A DNA stretch of 64,000 nucleotides from CAWGLW01 sp963823525 (lineage in GTDB: Bacteria; Pseudomonadota; Gammaproteobacteria; Steroidobacterales; Steroidobacteraceae). The notes beneath the pieces were generated by a model. That model searched no databases. It saw nothing but the letters and a program-made list of their open reading frames with translations, and was not told the origin of the DNA. Location of the stretch: NCBI GenBank assembly GCA_963823525.1, contig CAWGLW010000006.1, positions 1,054,001-1,118,000 of the forward strand, given 5' to 3'. The position numbers and the translations under genes are program-made. This document shows, in pieces, positions 40,433 through 48,909 of this stretch; position 1 is the stretch's first letter; the number at the start of each line of letters is the position of its first letter.

Positions 40433-42481
40433 ATGCCCTATACGACGGCGGACATCCGCAACATTGCATTGGTGGGCCAGGCAGGCGCGGGCAAGACGCT
40501 GCTGGCGGAAGCCTTGCTCGCGCATTCCGGCGCGATTCACGCCAAGGGCTCACTTGAGCGCGGCTCAACGGTCTGCGACTTTGACCCTCAGGAGAAAGCC
40601 CAGCTCCACTCGCTCGATGCGGCCATATGCGGATTCGAAACCAACAACCGGCGCATCAACATCATTGATACGCCGGGATACCCCGATTTCCTGGGTCGCA
40701 GCCTGTGCGCACTCGAAGCAGTTGAAACCGCGGTCATCGTGATCAGCGCAGTGAACGGCGTCGAGCCGATGACTCAACGCATGATGGACTTCGCCAGGGC
40801 CCGCGGCCTGGCCAGGCTGATCGTCATCAATCGTATCGACAGCCGCGAGGCGCGAACAGAACAGGTCCTCAACGAGGTCCGCGAAGCTTTTGGGCAGGAG
40901 TGCCTGCCGCTTAACCTGCCCGCCGACCAGGGCCAGGCCGTCGTCGACTGCTTTTTCCAGGCTCAGGGGATGGAAACGGACTTCTCTTCGGTAGCCGCGG
41001 CGCACACCGAAATTATCGACCAGGTCGTCGAAGTCGATGAGGAGCTGATGGCCCTTTACCTCGAGCAGGGTGAGGAACTCTCTCCCGAGCAACTCCACGA
41101 CCCGTTCGAGCAGGCATTACGCGAGGATCACCTCGTGCCGATCTGCTTCTGTTCAGCCGAGACGGGCGCGGGCATTGCGGAGCTGCAGGACGTTCTGGTT
41201 CGCCTGATGCCGAACCCGACCGAGGGCAATCCCCCGCCGTTCCTCAAGGGGGAAGGGGAGAAAATGGAGCGGGTCAAGGTCGACCCGGACCCGGAAAAGC
41301 ATGTCATTGCGCACGTATTCAAAGTCGCGATTGACCCCTTCGTCGGCAAGCTCGGCATATTCAGAGTACACCAGGGCACGGTTCGTGCGGGCTCTCAGCT
41401 ACTGGTCGGCGATGCACGCAAACCGGTCAAGTTTGCGCACCTTTTCCAGTTGCAGGGTAAAGACCACGTCGAAATAAACGAAGCCGTGCCAGGAGACATC
41501 TGTGCAGTGCCGAAGATCGAAGAACTGCACTTTGATGCCGTGCTGCACGACTCCCACGACGAAGATCACTATCACCTGAAGTCGGTGGCCTTCCCGCCGC
41601 CGATGCTTGGCCTTGCCGTGCGCGCAGAAAAACGCGGCGATGAGCAGAAGTTATCTGAGGGCCTGCACCGCCTGGTGGCCGAAGACCCTTGCGTGCGGGT
41701 CGAGCATCACGCCGCACAGAACGAAACCGTGCTCTATGGGCTCGGTGACCTGCATCTGCGAATGATGCTCGAACGCCTGACCGAACGTTACGGCGTCAGC
41801 GTGACGACCAGTACGCCCAGCATCCCCTACCGCGAAACCATCACGCGACCGTCCGAGGGCCACAGCCGGCACAAGAAGCAGACCGGTGGCGCCGGCCAGT
41901 TCGGCGAAGTCTATCTGCGCGTCGAGCCACTTGAACGCGGGTCCGGCTTCGAATTCGTCAACAGCGTGGTTGGCGGTGCGATTCCCGGCACGTTCATACC
42001 GGCCGTGGAAAAAGGCGTACGCCAGGTGCTTGATGAAGGCGCCATCGCGGGCTTCCCGCTGCAGGACATCAGGGTCAGCGTCTACGATGGCAAGCATCAT
42101 CCCGTTGACTCAAAGGAAGTCGCGTTCGTTGCCGCAGGCCGAAAGGCATTCGTAGCCGCCATTCGCGAGTCACGGCCGATCGTGCTCGAACCCATTGTGC
42201 GCGTGGCGATCAGCACGCCATCAGGCTCGATAGGCGATGTCACCAGCGACCTCGCAACCCGGCGCGCCCGTATCAATGGCCAGAACATGTTGCCGAACGG
42301 CCGGGCCGAAATCGTGGCGCTGGTACCGCTGGCCGAGATGCAGGACTTTCTGTCCCGGCTGAAGGCACTGACGGGCGGCGAAGGCACCTACGGCATGGAC
42401 CTGAGTCACTACGACCCGGTGCCGGCGCGTGAGCAGCAGGCCCTTGTCGATGCCTATCAGCCGAAAGAGGATGTCGATTAG
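40433..42481 (+). CDS. EF-G-like translation GTPase (FusA2 type)
   Basis: The 682-residue protein has all EF-G domains: GTPase (P-loop GQAGAGKTLLAEALL, INRID), domain II, and domains III-V with SPSIPYRETITRPSEG (cited as PSIPYRETITRP) and ARINGQNMLPNGRAEIVALVPL (in part). The DTPGH motif reads DTPGYPDF: the catalytic His of canonical EF-G is Tyr, as in the FusA2-like paralogues. It is therefore not the main elongation factor; a role in ribosome stress or recycling is inferred. It stands alone, divergent from the response-regulator gene. Confidence 0.88.
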   Translation: MPYTTADIRNIALVGQAGAGKTLLAEALLAHSGAIHAKGSLERGSTVCDFDPQEKAQLHSLDAAICGFETNNRRINIIDTPGYPDFLGRSLCALEAVETAVIVISAVNGVEPMTQRMMDFARARGLARLIVINRIDSREARTEQVLNEVREAFGQECLPLNLPADQGQAVVDCFFQAQGMETDFSSVAAAHTEIIDQVVEVDEELMALYLEQGEELSPEQLHDPFEQALREDHLVPICFCSAETGAGIAELQDVLVRLMPNPTEGNPPPFLKGEGEKMERVKVDPDPEKHVIAHVFKVAIDPFVGKLGIFRVHQGTVRAGSQLLVGDARKPVKFAHLFQLQGKDHVEINEAVPGDICAVPKIEELHFDAVLHDSHDEDHYHLKSVAFPPPMLGLAVRAEKRGDEQKLSEGLHRLVAEDPCVRVEHHAAQNETVLYGLGDLHLRMMLERLTERYGVSVTTSTPSIPYRETITRPSEGHSRHKKQTGGAGQFGEVYLRVEPLERGSGFEFVNSVVGGAIPGTFIPAVEKGVRQVLDEGAIAGFPLQDIRVSVYDGKHHPVDSKEVAFVAAGRKAFVAAIRESRPIVLEPIVRVAISTPSGSIGDVTSDLATRRARINGQNMLPNGRAEIVALVPLAEMQDFLSRLKALTGGEGTYGMDLSHYDPVPAREQQALVDAYQPKEDVD

Positions 42482-42533
42482 CGAATGAAGGCTGCTGCGT
42501 CCGCCTGGAAGCAGCGAAGATCCGGGCGACCTG

Positions 42534-43193
42534 TCAATCCTCCGGAACGCGCAGTTCGAGTCCGAGTGCCTGCTTGATCCGGCGGCGCAGCAGGCGCAGG
42601 GGACTGCTGTCGCGGCTCGGATTGGCATGCGGCCAGGGCTGCCCGGGGACCGGTGCTTCAAGGAAGCCGCACAGTGGCCCCCAGCCTGGGGCGATGGTCG
42701 GTTCCATCAGCAATAGCTGGCCCGGCTTGTCCGCAAAAAAGGCGCGGATGTCGGCATTGTGCCTGCGATAATTCTCCAGCCAGACTTGCCGGCTCGCTTC
42801 ATCGCGGGAGGGATCGGCGTATTTGCCAAACTTCCAGATCATCATTGGCCGGACACGCCGGCCATGATAGAAACGCACGCAGCTTTCAATCCATCGATCT
42901 TCGTCGCGAACGGTCAGGATGTATTTCGATTCGGGGAACTGAGCATAAATCTCGCGCCAGATCCACAGGTAAGGCGCGTCAGTGAATGCGTCGAACAGTT
43001 CAAACGTAGGCAGCGCATACTTACCTGCATCCATTTGCGGAATCAACGATGCGCCGTCGTCAGCACCCGGATAACTGCCGGGTTTGTCGCCGTTGATCGT
43101 CCGATAGCCCAGCAGGCGCAACGCGTGGAAAAGACTGGTCGTACCGGTCTTGTAGAATCCAATGCAGAAAATCTTTCCGTCGTACTGCGACAT
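42534..43193 (-). CDS. Sulfotransferase-family protein
   Basis: This 219-residue protein begins IFCIGFYKTGTTSLFHALRLLG; the KTGTTSL loop is the 5'-phosphosulfate-binding P-loop of PAPS-dependent sulfotransferases. ILTVRDEDRWIESCVRFYH matches the 3'-phosphate-binding segment (R and S). The acceptor is unknown; relatives act on lipids, sugars or small molecules. The C-terminal 30 residues are basic. It converges with the EF-G-like gene. Confidence 0.8.
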   Translation of the reverse strand: MSQYDGKIFCIGFYKTGTTSLFHALRLLGYRTINGDKPGSYPGADDGASLIPQMDAGKYALPTFELFDAFTDAPYLWIWREIYAQFPESKYILTVRDEDRWIESCVRFYHGRRVRPMMIWKFGKYADPSRDEASRQVWLENYRRHNADIRAFFADKPGQLLLMEPTIAPGWGPLCGFLEAPVPGQPWPHANPSRDSSPLRLLRRRIKQALGLELRVPED

Positions 43194-43257
43194 GCAGGAT
43201 CCTGTTCCCGGCTCAAGAAGCCTCAGCCGCCGATTGTGGCATGACGACAGGCCCTCG

Positions 43258-43941
43258 TCAGTGCTCGGCTGCGGAAGTCCACGGCTCGATCAATGAAGCG
43301 CCCTGGTTGCGTGCGTTGTTTACCTCGCGGCTGACCGGCCACGCCCGCAGTGCAGCCGGATCACAGGCCACCAGTAACGTATCAAGATCTGCAACGCGCT
43401 CATTCGCCGGATCCAGCCACGGCTCATAGGCGTCTGCGGGCACAATCACCGGCATCCGGTTGTGTATGTGCGCGATCGAGGCCGCCGGTGCAGTCGTGAT
43501 GATCGTGCAGGACTCCAGGACTGTCTGATCGACCGGGTTTCGCCAGTGCTCCCAGAGGCCGGCCATCGCGAACGGTTCGCCCGTCCCCAGTCCAATGAAC
43601 CAGGGTTGCCGGACACTCCCGAGTCGCTGCCATTCATAGAAGCCGTTGGCGAGCACCAGGCAGCGCCGCCTGCGATAGGCGGTTCGAAACGAGGGCTTTT
43701 CGCGAAGCGTCTCACTGCGCGCATTGATCATCCGGGCGCCAATCGCCCTGTCCCTGGCCCAGTGCGGGACCAGGCCCCAGTAAAGCATGCTGAGTGACCG
43801 GGCGGTCTCCCCTGCCCTGACGACCGCGATCAATTGAGTCGGCGCAATATTGAAGCGGGGTTCCACCGGCGGCGGATCACTCACACCGAACAGTCGCGTG
43901 ATCGCTTCCTGCGGGGAGTAGAACGCAAATCGTCCGCACAT
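43258..43941 (-). CDS. yedK: SRAP (HMCES/YedK) abasic-site protein
   Basis: SRAP proteins crosslink through Cys2 to abasic sites in single-stranded DNA and protect them. The 227-residue protein has MCGRFAFYS (Cys2), RFNIAPTQ, MINARSETL (Asn), NGFYEWQ (Glu) and IHNRMPVIV (His), so the whole active site is intact. No LexA box was seen upstream. It lies 14 bp downstream of... on the same strand is the ABC-2 permease gene, so read-through cotranscription is possible. Confidence 0.93.
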   Translation of the reverse strand: MCGRFAFYSPQEAITRLFGVSDPPPVEPRFNIAPTQLIAVVRAGETARSLSMLYWGLVPHWARDRAIGARMINARSETLREKPSFRTAYRRRRCLVLANGFYEWQRLGSVRQPWFIGLGTGEPFAMAGLWEHWRNPVDQTVLESCTIITTAPAASIAHIHNRMPVIVPADAYEPWLDPANERVADLDTLLVACDPAALRAWPVSREVNNARNQGASLIEPWTSAAEH

Positions 43942-43954
43942 GCGGGTCGTAGCC

Positions 43955-44770
43955 CTATTCGCGAATACCGACGCCGCGATTCATCAGCCAGACACAGAGC
44001 GCGAACAACACGACCATCGCCACGGTCATGACCAGGAAAGCGAATCCGACGTGCACGTCCGATTGACCGAGAAACCCGTACCGGAACGCGTTCACCATGT
44101 AGAGAATCGGGTTGGCCCGGGTCAGCGTCTGGGCCCATTCCGGGAGCATGCTGATGGAGTAGAAAATTCCGCCCAGGTAGGTCAGCGGCGTCAGGATAAA
44201 GGTCGGCACGAAAGAGATCTGATCAAAATTCTTCGCGAAAACTGCGTTGATGAATCCGGCCAGTGAAAACACAACCGCAGTCAGGAGCACGGCCGCGAGC
44301 ACGATAGACAGGTGATGAATGTGAAGGTCTGTGAAAAACATCGCGATGACAGTGACGACAAAGCCGACCAGCAGGCCACGCATGACGCCGCCGCAGACAT
44401 ATCCGATAACGATCAGCCAGTTGGGCAGTGGCGCCACCAGCAGTTCCTCGATGTGCCGGCCGAATTTGGCGCCGAAGAAAGACGACACGACATTCCCGTA
44501 ACTGTTGGTTATCACGGACATCATGATCAGACCCGGCGCGATGTACTGCATGTAGCTGAAGCCGTGCATTTCACCTATACGGCGGCCGATTAAACTGCCG
44601 AAGATGATGAAATACAGCGTTGCCGTGATCGCCGGCGGCACCAGCGTCTGCGCCCAGATACGCAGGATGCGGCCGAATTCGCGGATGATGATGGTCTGAA
44701 ATCCGACGAGGCGATGCGTCGCTTCCTGCGACTCCACCGGCACGGCGACCGTGGTGCGGCTGTTGTTCAT
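43955..44770 (-). CDS. ABC-2 type transporter permease
   Basis: The 271-residue membrane subunit of an ABC exporter of the YadH type has six hydrophobic segments; recognisable pieces are FGRILRIWAQTLVPPAITATLYFIIFG (in part), YMQYIAPGLIMMSVITNSYG and FTPLTYLGGIFYSISMLPEWAQ (in part). Its ATG overlaps the stop of the ATPase gene (ATGA). Substrate unknown; the E. coli relative YadGH is also uncharacterised. Confidence 0.92.
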   Translation of the reverse strand: MNNSRTTVAVPVESQEATHRLVGFQTIIIREFGRILRIWAQTLVPPAITATLYFIIFGSLIGRRIGEMHGFSYMQYIAPGLIMMSVITNSYGNVVSSFFGAKFGRHIEELLVAPLPNWLIVIGYVCGGVMRGLLVGFVVTVIAMFFTDLHIHHLSIVLAAVLLTAVVFSLAGFINAVFAKNFDQISFVPTFILTPLTYLGGIFYSISMLPEWAQTLTRANPILYMVNAFRYGFLGQSDVHVGFAFLVMTVAMVVLFALCVWLMNRGVGIRE

Positions 44771-45717
44771 GCCGCATTCACCGTGCCGTCCTGCCCATTT
44801 GCTGTGTCATGACTGTCGACGAGTCGCATGAAAAGCTCTTCGAGCCGGTTGGCCTTGTTTCGCATGCTCAGGACTTCGATCCCGAGTGCACTGAGCTGAG
44901 CAAATACGTCGTTCAGGTTCTGCTCCTTGTTCACTTCGACCTCGAGCGTCCGCTCATCCGGCGACTTGAGCCGATAATCCGGCAGTGCGGGCATCTGCTG
45001 CATCGGCTCGCGCAGGTTCAGCACGAACACCTCACTGTGCAACTTGCGCAGCACCGTCGACATCCGGTCATTCTCGACGATCCGGCCGTGGTCGATAATG
45101 GCGATGTTTCTGCAAAGTGACTCGGCTTCCTCCAGGTAGTGCGTGGTCAGGATGATCGTCGTACCCTGCTCGTTGAGCTCGCGCAGGAAATCCCACATCG
45201 AGCGGCGCACTTCGATATCAACACCAGCGGTCGGTTCGTCGAGAATCAGCAGTCGCGGTTCATGAATCAGGGCGCGTGCAATCATCAGGCGGCGTTTCAT
45301 TCCGCCGGAGAGTGTTCTGGAAACCGCTTCCCGTTTGTCCCAGAGCTGCAGCACCTTCAGCCAACGCTCCACCCTCGGCTTCGCGATGCTTCTTGGAATG
45401 CCATAGAAGCCGGCCTGGTTCAAAATGACCGTTGAGACTTTCTCGAACATGTTGAAGTTGATTTCCTGGGGCACGAGGCCCAGACAGGCCTTGGCGGCCT
45501 CCAGGTCGGTGTCCAGATCATGCCCGAACACCGAGGCCCGACCGGAAGTCTTGGTGACCAGCGATGAAATGATGCCGATTGCCGTGGTCTTGCCGGCTCC
45601 GTTGGGGCCCAGCAAAGCGAAAAAATCACCCTGCTCGACATCGAGATCAATGCCCTTCAGTGCCTGCACGCCATTGCGATAGGTCTTGGTTAGCTGGCTA
45701 AGGGATAGGGCTTTCAT
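44767..45717 (-). CDS. ABC transporter ATP-binding protein (YadG type)
   Basis: The 316-residue ATPase partner of the permease shows Walker A LLGPNGAGKTTAIGI, signature LSGGMKRRL, Walker B LLILDEPTAGVDI and the H loop TTHYLEEAE. After the ATPase core it carries about 80 extra residues (FVLNLREPMQQMPAL onward), common in the DrrA/YadG group. The start at 45717 (MKALSLSQLTKTY) fits the family; the open frame continues upstream without conservation. The 205 bp up to the next gene hold no gene. Confidence 0.93.
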   Translation of the reverse strand: MKALSLSQLTKTYRNGVQALKGIDLDVEQGDFFALLGPNGAGKTTAIGIISSLVTKTSGRASVFGHDLDTDLEAAKACLGLVPQEINFNMFEKVSTVILNQAGFYGIPRSIAKPRVERWLKVLQLWDKREAVSRTLSGGMKRRLMIARALIHEPRLLILDEPTAGVDIEVRRSMWDFLRELNEQGTTIILTTHYLEEAESLCRNIAIIDHGRIVENDRMSTVLRKLHSEVFVLNLREPMQQMPALPDYRLKSPDERTLEVEVNKEQNLNDVFAQLSALGIEVLSMRNKANRLEELFMRLVDSHDTANGQDGTVNAA

Positions 45718-45922
45718 GAAAGGTCCATACGGGCGAAGGGAACGAAGGGTAGTGTGGTCATCGAACGGCAGCAAGGACAAGCCGACTCCGGCGCGCCTCG
45801 ATTGAGTACGATTCCGGACCAGGCGAAGAATCGCGCTGCCAACTGGCACAGTGCGTCAGCCGCTTTACTGCGCTGCGCCGATGGCCAGATTCTGACCATG
45901 CCCGCGAGCGCTCGCCCACGCC

Positions 45923-46603
45923 TCAGGGGCCCTTGTGGAAGCCGAATAGTGTACTGGCTTGACCGCGCAGCCGCTGCGCTTCGTTCCAGAGCTGACACAT
46001 CCCGACGCAGTGAGCCCACTGTATCGAAGCGTCGCAATTGCTCCGGGCCGCTTCGATGAGCAGCTCCCACAGCTGCCTGTTGCCCTGCCAGCGGGGTCGG
46101 ATCAGCCCGGGCCAGAGCGCGAGATGAGCGATTTCCGAGGGCCGCATCGCCACGAGATCCGCCCCGGCCCGGGCCGGGAGCCCCAGGCTCAACCGTATCG
46201 ATAGTGGAATGCCTTCGGCCAGACGCCTGGCAAAGGCAAGCACGGAATGCGAAAACGAATGACATCGCATCCACCCGCAGGGTCGTTCCCTCGGCGCGGG
46301 CTGATCATTCACCCAGTGACCTGCGGCTGCCTCGCCGACCTCAGGCGTCGGCAGAACCAGCTCGAACAGCGAGAACGGGCACTCCTCGACGATCCGCCGC
46401 TGTTCCAACTGCAGCCCGACCAGCGAGTCGGAAATCGGCTCGGACAACTGGAATCGGGGATCCCGGGCAAAGACCGGATCGAGGCCGTAAGTTAAGAATT
46501 GCCTGTTCAGGTCAGCAATATCGCGACGCAGGACCGGATCGAACAGGTTGCCGTCCAGTGTCCGGAAGGCCGGATCGTCGAATTTCGGGGTTGCTTCTGG
46601 CAT
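45923..46603 (-). CDS. FlhD-like protein with two tandem FlhD-type helical domains (proposed)
   Basis: A 226-residue protein without signal or membrane segments. Residues about 25-85 (DIADLNRQFLTYGL, DPRFQLSEPISDSL, EQRRIVEECPFSLFELVLP) follow the FlhD pattern of helix, 'FRLG'-like turn and helix. Residues about 130-195 (SHSVLAFARRLAEG, IRLSLGLPARAGADLVAM, EIAHLALWPGLIRPRW) repeat it more clearly. FlhD normally forms dimers in FlhD4C2, so a fused tandem is plausible. ATG 46603 has GGAGG eight bases upstream; a farther ATG at 46618 lies within the operator. It is divergent from the FlhC-like gene. Assignment is by pattern only. Confidence 0.5.
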   Translation of the reverse strand: MPEATPKFDDPAFRTLDGNLFDPVLRRDIADLNRQFLTYGLDPVFARDPRFQLSEPISDSLVGLQLEQRRIVEECPFSLFELVLPTPEVGEAAAGHWVNDQPAPRERPCGWMRCHSFSHSVLAFARRLAEGIPLSIRLSLGLPARAGADLVAMRPSEIAHLALWPGLIRPRWQGNRQLWELLIEAARSNCDASIQWAHCVGMCQLWNEAQRLRGQASTLFGFHKGP

Positions 46604-46616
46604 CAGTCTTTCCTCC

Positions 46617-46642
46617 ATATATGGTCCGTTTGGACCATATAT
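46617..46642. promoter_or_regulatory. Palindromic operator 1, proximal to the FlhD-like gene
   Basis: ATATATGGTCC (46617-46627), spacer GTTT, GGACCATATAT (46632-46642): perfect 11-bp arms. It lies 14 bp upstream of the FlhD-like start codon. A nearly identical copy lies 40 bp away, centre to centre. Confidence 0.75.
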
Positions 46643-46656
46643 ACTTATAGACTGTC

Positions 46657-46682
46657 ATATGTGGTCCTGTTGGACCATATAT
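46657..46682. promoter_or_regulatory. Palindromic operator 2, proximal to the FlhC-like gene
   Basis: ATATGTGGTCC (46657-46667), spacer TGTT, GGACCATATAT (46672-46682): one mismatch between arms. It ends 31 bp before the FlhC-like start. Together with operator 1 it fills almost the whole divergent promoter region, which is much more AT-rich than its surroundings. Confidence 0.75.
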
Positions 46683-46713
46683 GTCCAAAACATCCAAAAG
46701 GGGAGACAGAATC

Positions 46714-47256
46714 ATGCGCATCACAGATTGCCGCTACGACCGCGATCGATTGCGGCTCGCCGTTGCCTATCGGCTGATCAGACACGAGGCGCGCACCCGC
46801 ACGATTCGCGTTGCAACCGGGCTGTCTGATGACCGCATCCGCAAGCTCTATCGCGACTATTTTCAGGATCGACCGGGTCAGCGGATCCGTCGCCGCCGCG
46901 GAAAATCACCCCGCCAGATGGCCTTTTTCCGGCGAACACCGGAGCACGAGCTTCAGGCGGCTACGCTTGCTTCGATGCTGCGATGCTGCGGCCTGCTCAC
47001 GGACCGCCACCTCCTCCAGGTACCCAGCCTCACCGAGGTCGCTGGTTTCTGTGACGTTTTCGAGACCTATCTCAGCCTCTGCCCGAGGTCCCTGATCAGC
47101 TTCGAGCATGCCTGGTACCTGTTGCAAGTGCTATCTCGAGACGATGAGTGGATCCTGACCGCCTGTCGTGACTGCCAGGCGCTATGGATCCGCGACACTC
47201 TTGCCCTGTGGCCCGACAATTGCGTTGCCTGCCGCTGTGAAATGACCCCCGGCTGA
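46714..47256 (+). CDS. FlhC-family transcriptional regulator
   Basis: The 180-residue protein resembles FlhC, the zinc-binding DNA-contacting subunit of the FlhDC activator. The N-terminal half gives LAVAYRLIRHEARTRTI and TGLSDDRIRKLYRDYF, and SPRQMAFFRRTPEHELQAATLAS (in part) matches the FlhC core. The C terminus has ACRDCQ...DNCVACRC, that is Cys-x2-Cys-x15-Cys-x2-Cys, like the FlhC zinc site. ATG 46714 has GGGGAGA seven bases upstream; an ATG at 46681 lies inside operator 2. No flagellar gene is in the window, so its targets are unknown. Confidence 0.75.
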   Translation: MRITDCRYDRDRLRLAVAYRLIRHEARTRTIRVATGLSDDRIRKLYRDYFQDRPGQRIRRRRGKSPRQMAFFRRTPEHELQAATLASMLRCCGLLTDRHLLQVPSLTEVAGFCDVFETYLSLCPRSLISFEHAWYLLQVLSRDDEWILTACRDCQALWIRDTLALWPDNCVACRCEMTPG

Positions 47257-47289
47257 GAAGGCGGGGCTCGCCTCCGCCGCGTTGATACA

Positions 47290-48270
47290 ATGCAGCTTGT
47301 CCCCGGCCGGCCACTGCCTGTGCAAGCACCCAATGTATTTTCGGGCCCGTACGTCGAACGCGTCGCGCACTTACGCAAGGATGCGGATTTTCTGGCGACG
47401 GCGCTGCGCGACCCGCAGTCCCGTCTGGTGCCTGTCTGGCGATCGCGAAGCCTGGTCCGCAAACATCCGGACAGCCTGTCGGCCGTCATGCTGTCGTGCG
47501 ACCACATTCTTCGCAGCGGCATCGAGGATGCGGAACTCGTCCTGTTGGGGCGATTCCAGGGCCGGTTGAGCTTCGCGCTGAGCCTGCGTTCACCGGAAGA
47601 ACCGCTGGTTGATTCGGAGTGCGCCTTCGTGGACCTGCGATTGTGCGCCGCTCAGCTCTCGGACGAGGACGCCGGCCTGCTGGCCTTTGCCCGTGCGATG
47701 ATCTGCTGGCAGGGGCGGCACCGGTACTGCGGCCGCTGCGGTTGCCCGACGCGCGCGTTGGAGGGCGGACACCTGATGCGGTGCTCAAATGAGGAATGCG
47801 GAACGTCTCACTTTCCGCGACTTGATCCGGCCGTCATCGTGCTTGTCAGCGATGGTGAACGCGCATTGCTTGGAAGACAGGCCGCCTGGCCCGCCGGGCG
47901 CTATTCAACGATTGCCGGCTTCGTCGAACCGGGTGAGAGCCTGGAGGACGCCGTCGTGCGGGAGGTCCTGGAAGAAACCGGGGTGCGCGTCATTGAATCG
48001 GAATATCACTCATCACAGCCGTGGCCATTTCCCTCGTCGCTGATGATCGCTTATACAGCGCGCGCCGAACCCGGAGCGATTGCGAAGGCGGACGACGAAC
48101 TCGAGGATGTTCGATGGTTTACGCGGCACGACATTGCCAATGGTTTCCCCCGTCTTCCGCCGCCGCAATCGGTGTCTTATCGCCTGATCGAGCACTGGTA
48201 TGACACTGCCGCAGAACGACCACTCTGCAAAACCCCCGGCGTCGCGTCCTGGCAACCACCCTTGCGCTAG
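47290..48270 (+). CDS. nudC: NAD(+)/NADH pyrophosphatase NudC
   Basis: NudC hydrolyses NAD(H) and removes NAD caps from RNA 5' ends. The 326-residue protein has the zinc ribbon YCGRCGCPTR...MRCSNEECG, the Nudix box GFVEPGESLEDAVVREVLEETGV (in part) with all canonical residues, and the NADH-specific SQPWPFPSSLM, which identifies the subfamily. Length is slightly longer than E. coli NudC because of an extended N-terminal domain. Starts 33 bp after the FlhC-like gene and could be cotranscribed with it. Confidence 0.95.
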   Translation: MQLVPGRPLPVQAPNVFSGPYVERVAHLRKDADFLATALRDPQSRLVPVWRSRSLVRKHPDSLSAVMLSCDHILRSGIEDAELVLLGRFQGRLSFALSLRSPEEPLVDSECAFVDLRLCAAQLSDEDAGLLAFARAMICWQGRHRYCGRCGCPTRALEGGHLMRCSNEECGTSHFPRLDPAVIVLVSDGERALLGRQAAWPAGRYSTIAGFVEPGESLEDAVVREVLEETGVRVIESEYHSSQPWPFPSSLMIAYTARAEPGAIAKADDELEDVRWFTRHDIANGFPRLPPPQSVSYRLIEHWYDTAAERPLCKTPGVASWQPPLR

Positions 48271-48299
48271 CGCGCCCCTACTCAACCAGAGGTTCATCC

Positions 48300-48905
48300 A
48301 TGGATTTCAGCCCGATCTCACTGGTCAGTATCGCACTCGGGGTCGGGCTCGCCGCCGCGACCGGCTTTCGCGTGTTCGTACCGTTGCTGATTGCAGGGCT
48401 CGCCGCGAAGTCCGGCTACATTCCGCTCACCGACGGCTTCCAGTGGCTGGGCAGCACAACGGCATTACTGACGCTCAGCACGGCGTCGGTGATCGAAGTG
48501 CTGGCCTACTACATACCCGGTGTCGATCATGCACTCGACCTCGTCGCCGGCCCGGCGGCGGTTGCGGCCGGCGTCGTCGCGAGCGCAGCCGTCATGGCTG
48601 ACATTCCGCCGGCGGTGATGTGGCCAGTGGCCATCATCGCCGGGGGAGGTATCGCGGGTCTCACGAAAGGCACGACCGCCGTGATGCGGGCAAAAACCGG
48701 TCTGGTCACCGGCGGCCTCGCCAACCCGGTGGTTGCAACGGTTGAAACCGCCAGTGCCACCGGCATTGCCGTTGCCGCAATCGTAGTACCGATTCTCGCA
48801 CTGATCGCGGTCGGCGCCCTGCTTTACTGGGCAGCCAGGAAGGCGGGGCGCGTACTGTTTGGCCGCAAGCGCTCAGCTCCGCCAGGGCAAGCCCCTTACA
48901 ATTGA
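48300..48905 (+). CDS. DUF4126 membrane protein
   Basis: A 201-residue membrane protein with five or six hydrophobic segments. LGVGLAAATGFRVFVPLLIAGLAAKSG (in part) and the small-residue-rich helices VAAGVVASAAVMA and ITGGLANPVVATVETASA-like stretches (VTGGLANPVVATVE) match DUF4126. The C-terminal tail is basic (ARKAGRVLFGRKRS). Function unknown. It starts 29 bp after nudC and ends 4 bp before the NRDE gene, so the block nudC to tamB is likely one operon. Confidence 0.85.
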   Translation: MDFSPISLVSIALGVGLAAATGFRVFVPLLIAGLAAKSGYIPLTDGFQWLGSTTALLTLSTASVIEVLAYYIPGVDHALDLVAGPAAVAAGVVASAAVMADIPPAVMWPVAIIAGGGIAGLTKGTTAVMRAKTGLVTGGLANPVVATVETASATGIAVAAIVVPILALIAVGALLYWAARKAGRVLFGRKRSAPPGQAPYN

Positions 48906-48909
48906 TGCC

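Noticed and set aside
46681..46713. Earlier ATG for the FlhC-like gene
   Set aside because: It lies within operator 2 and has no ribosome-binding site, whereas ATG 46714 has GGGGAGA at ideal distance.
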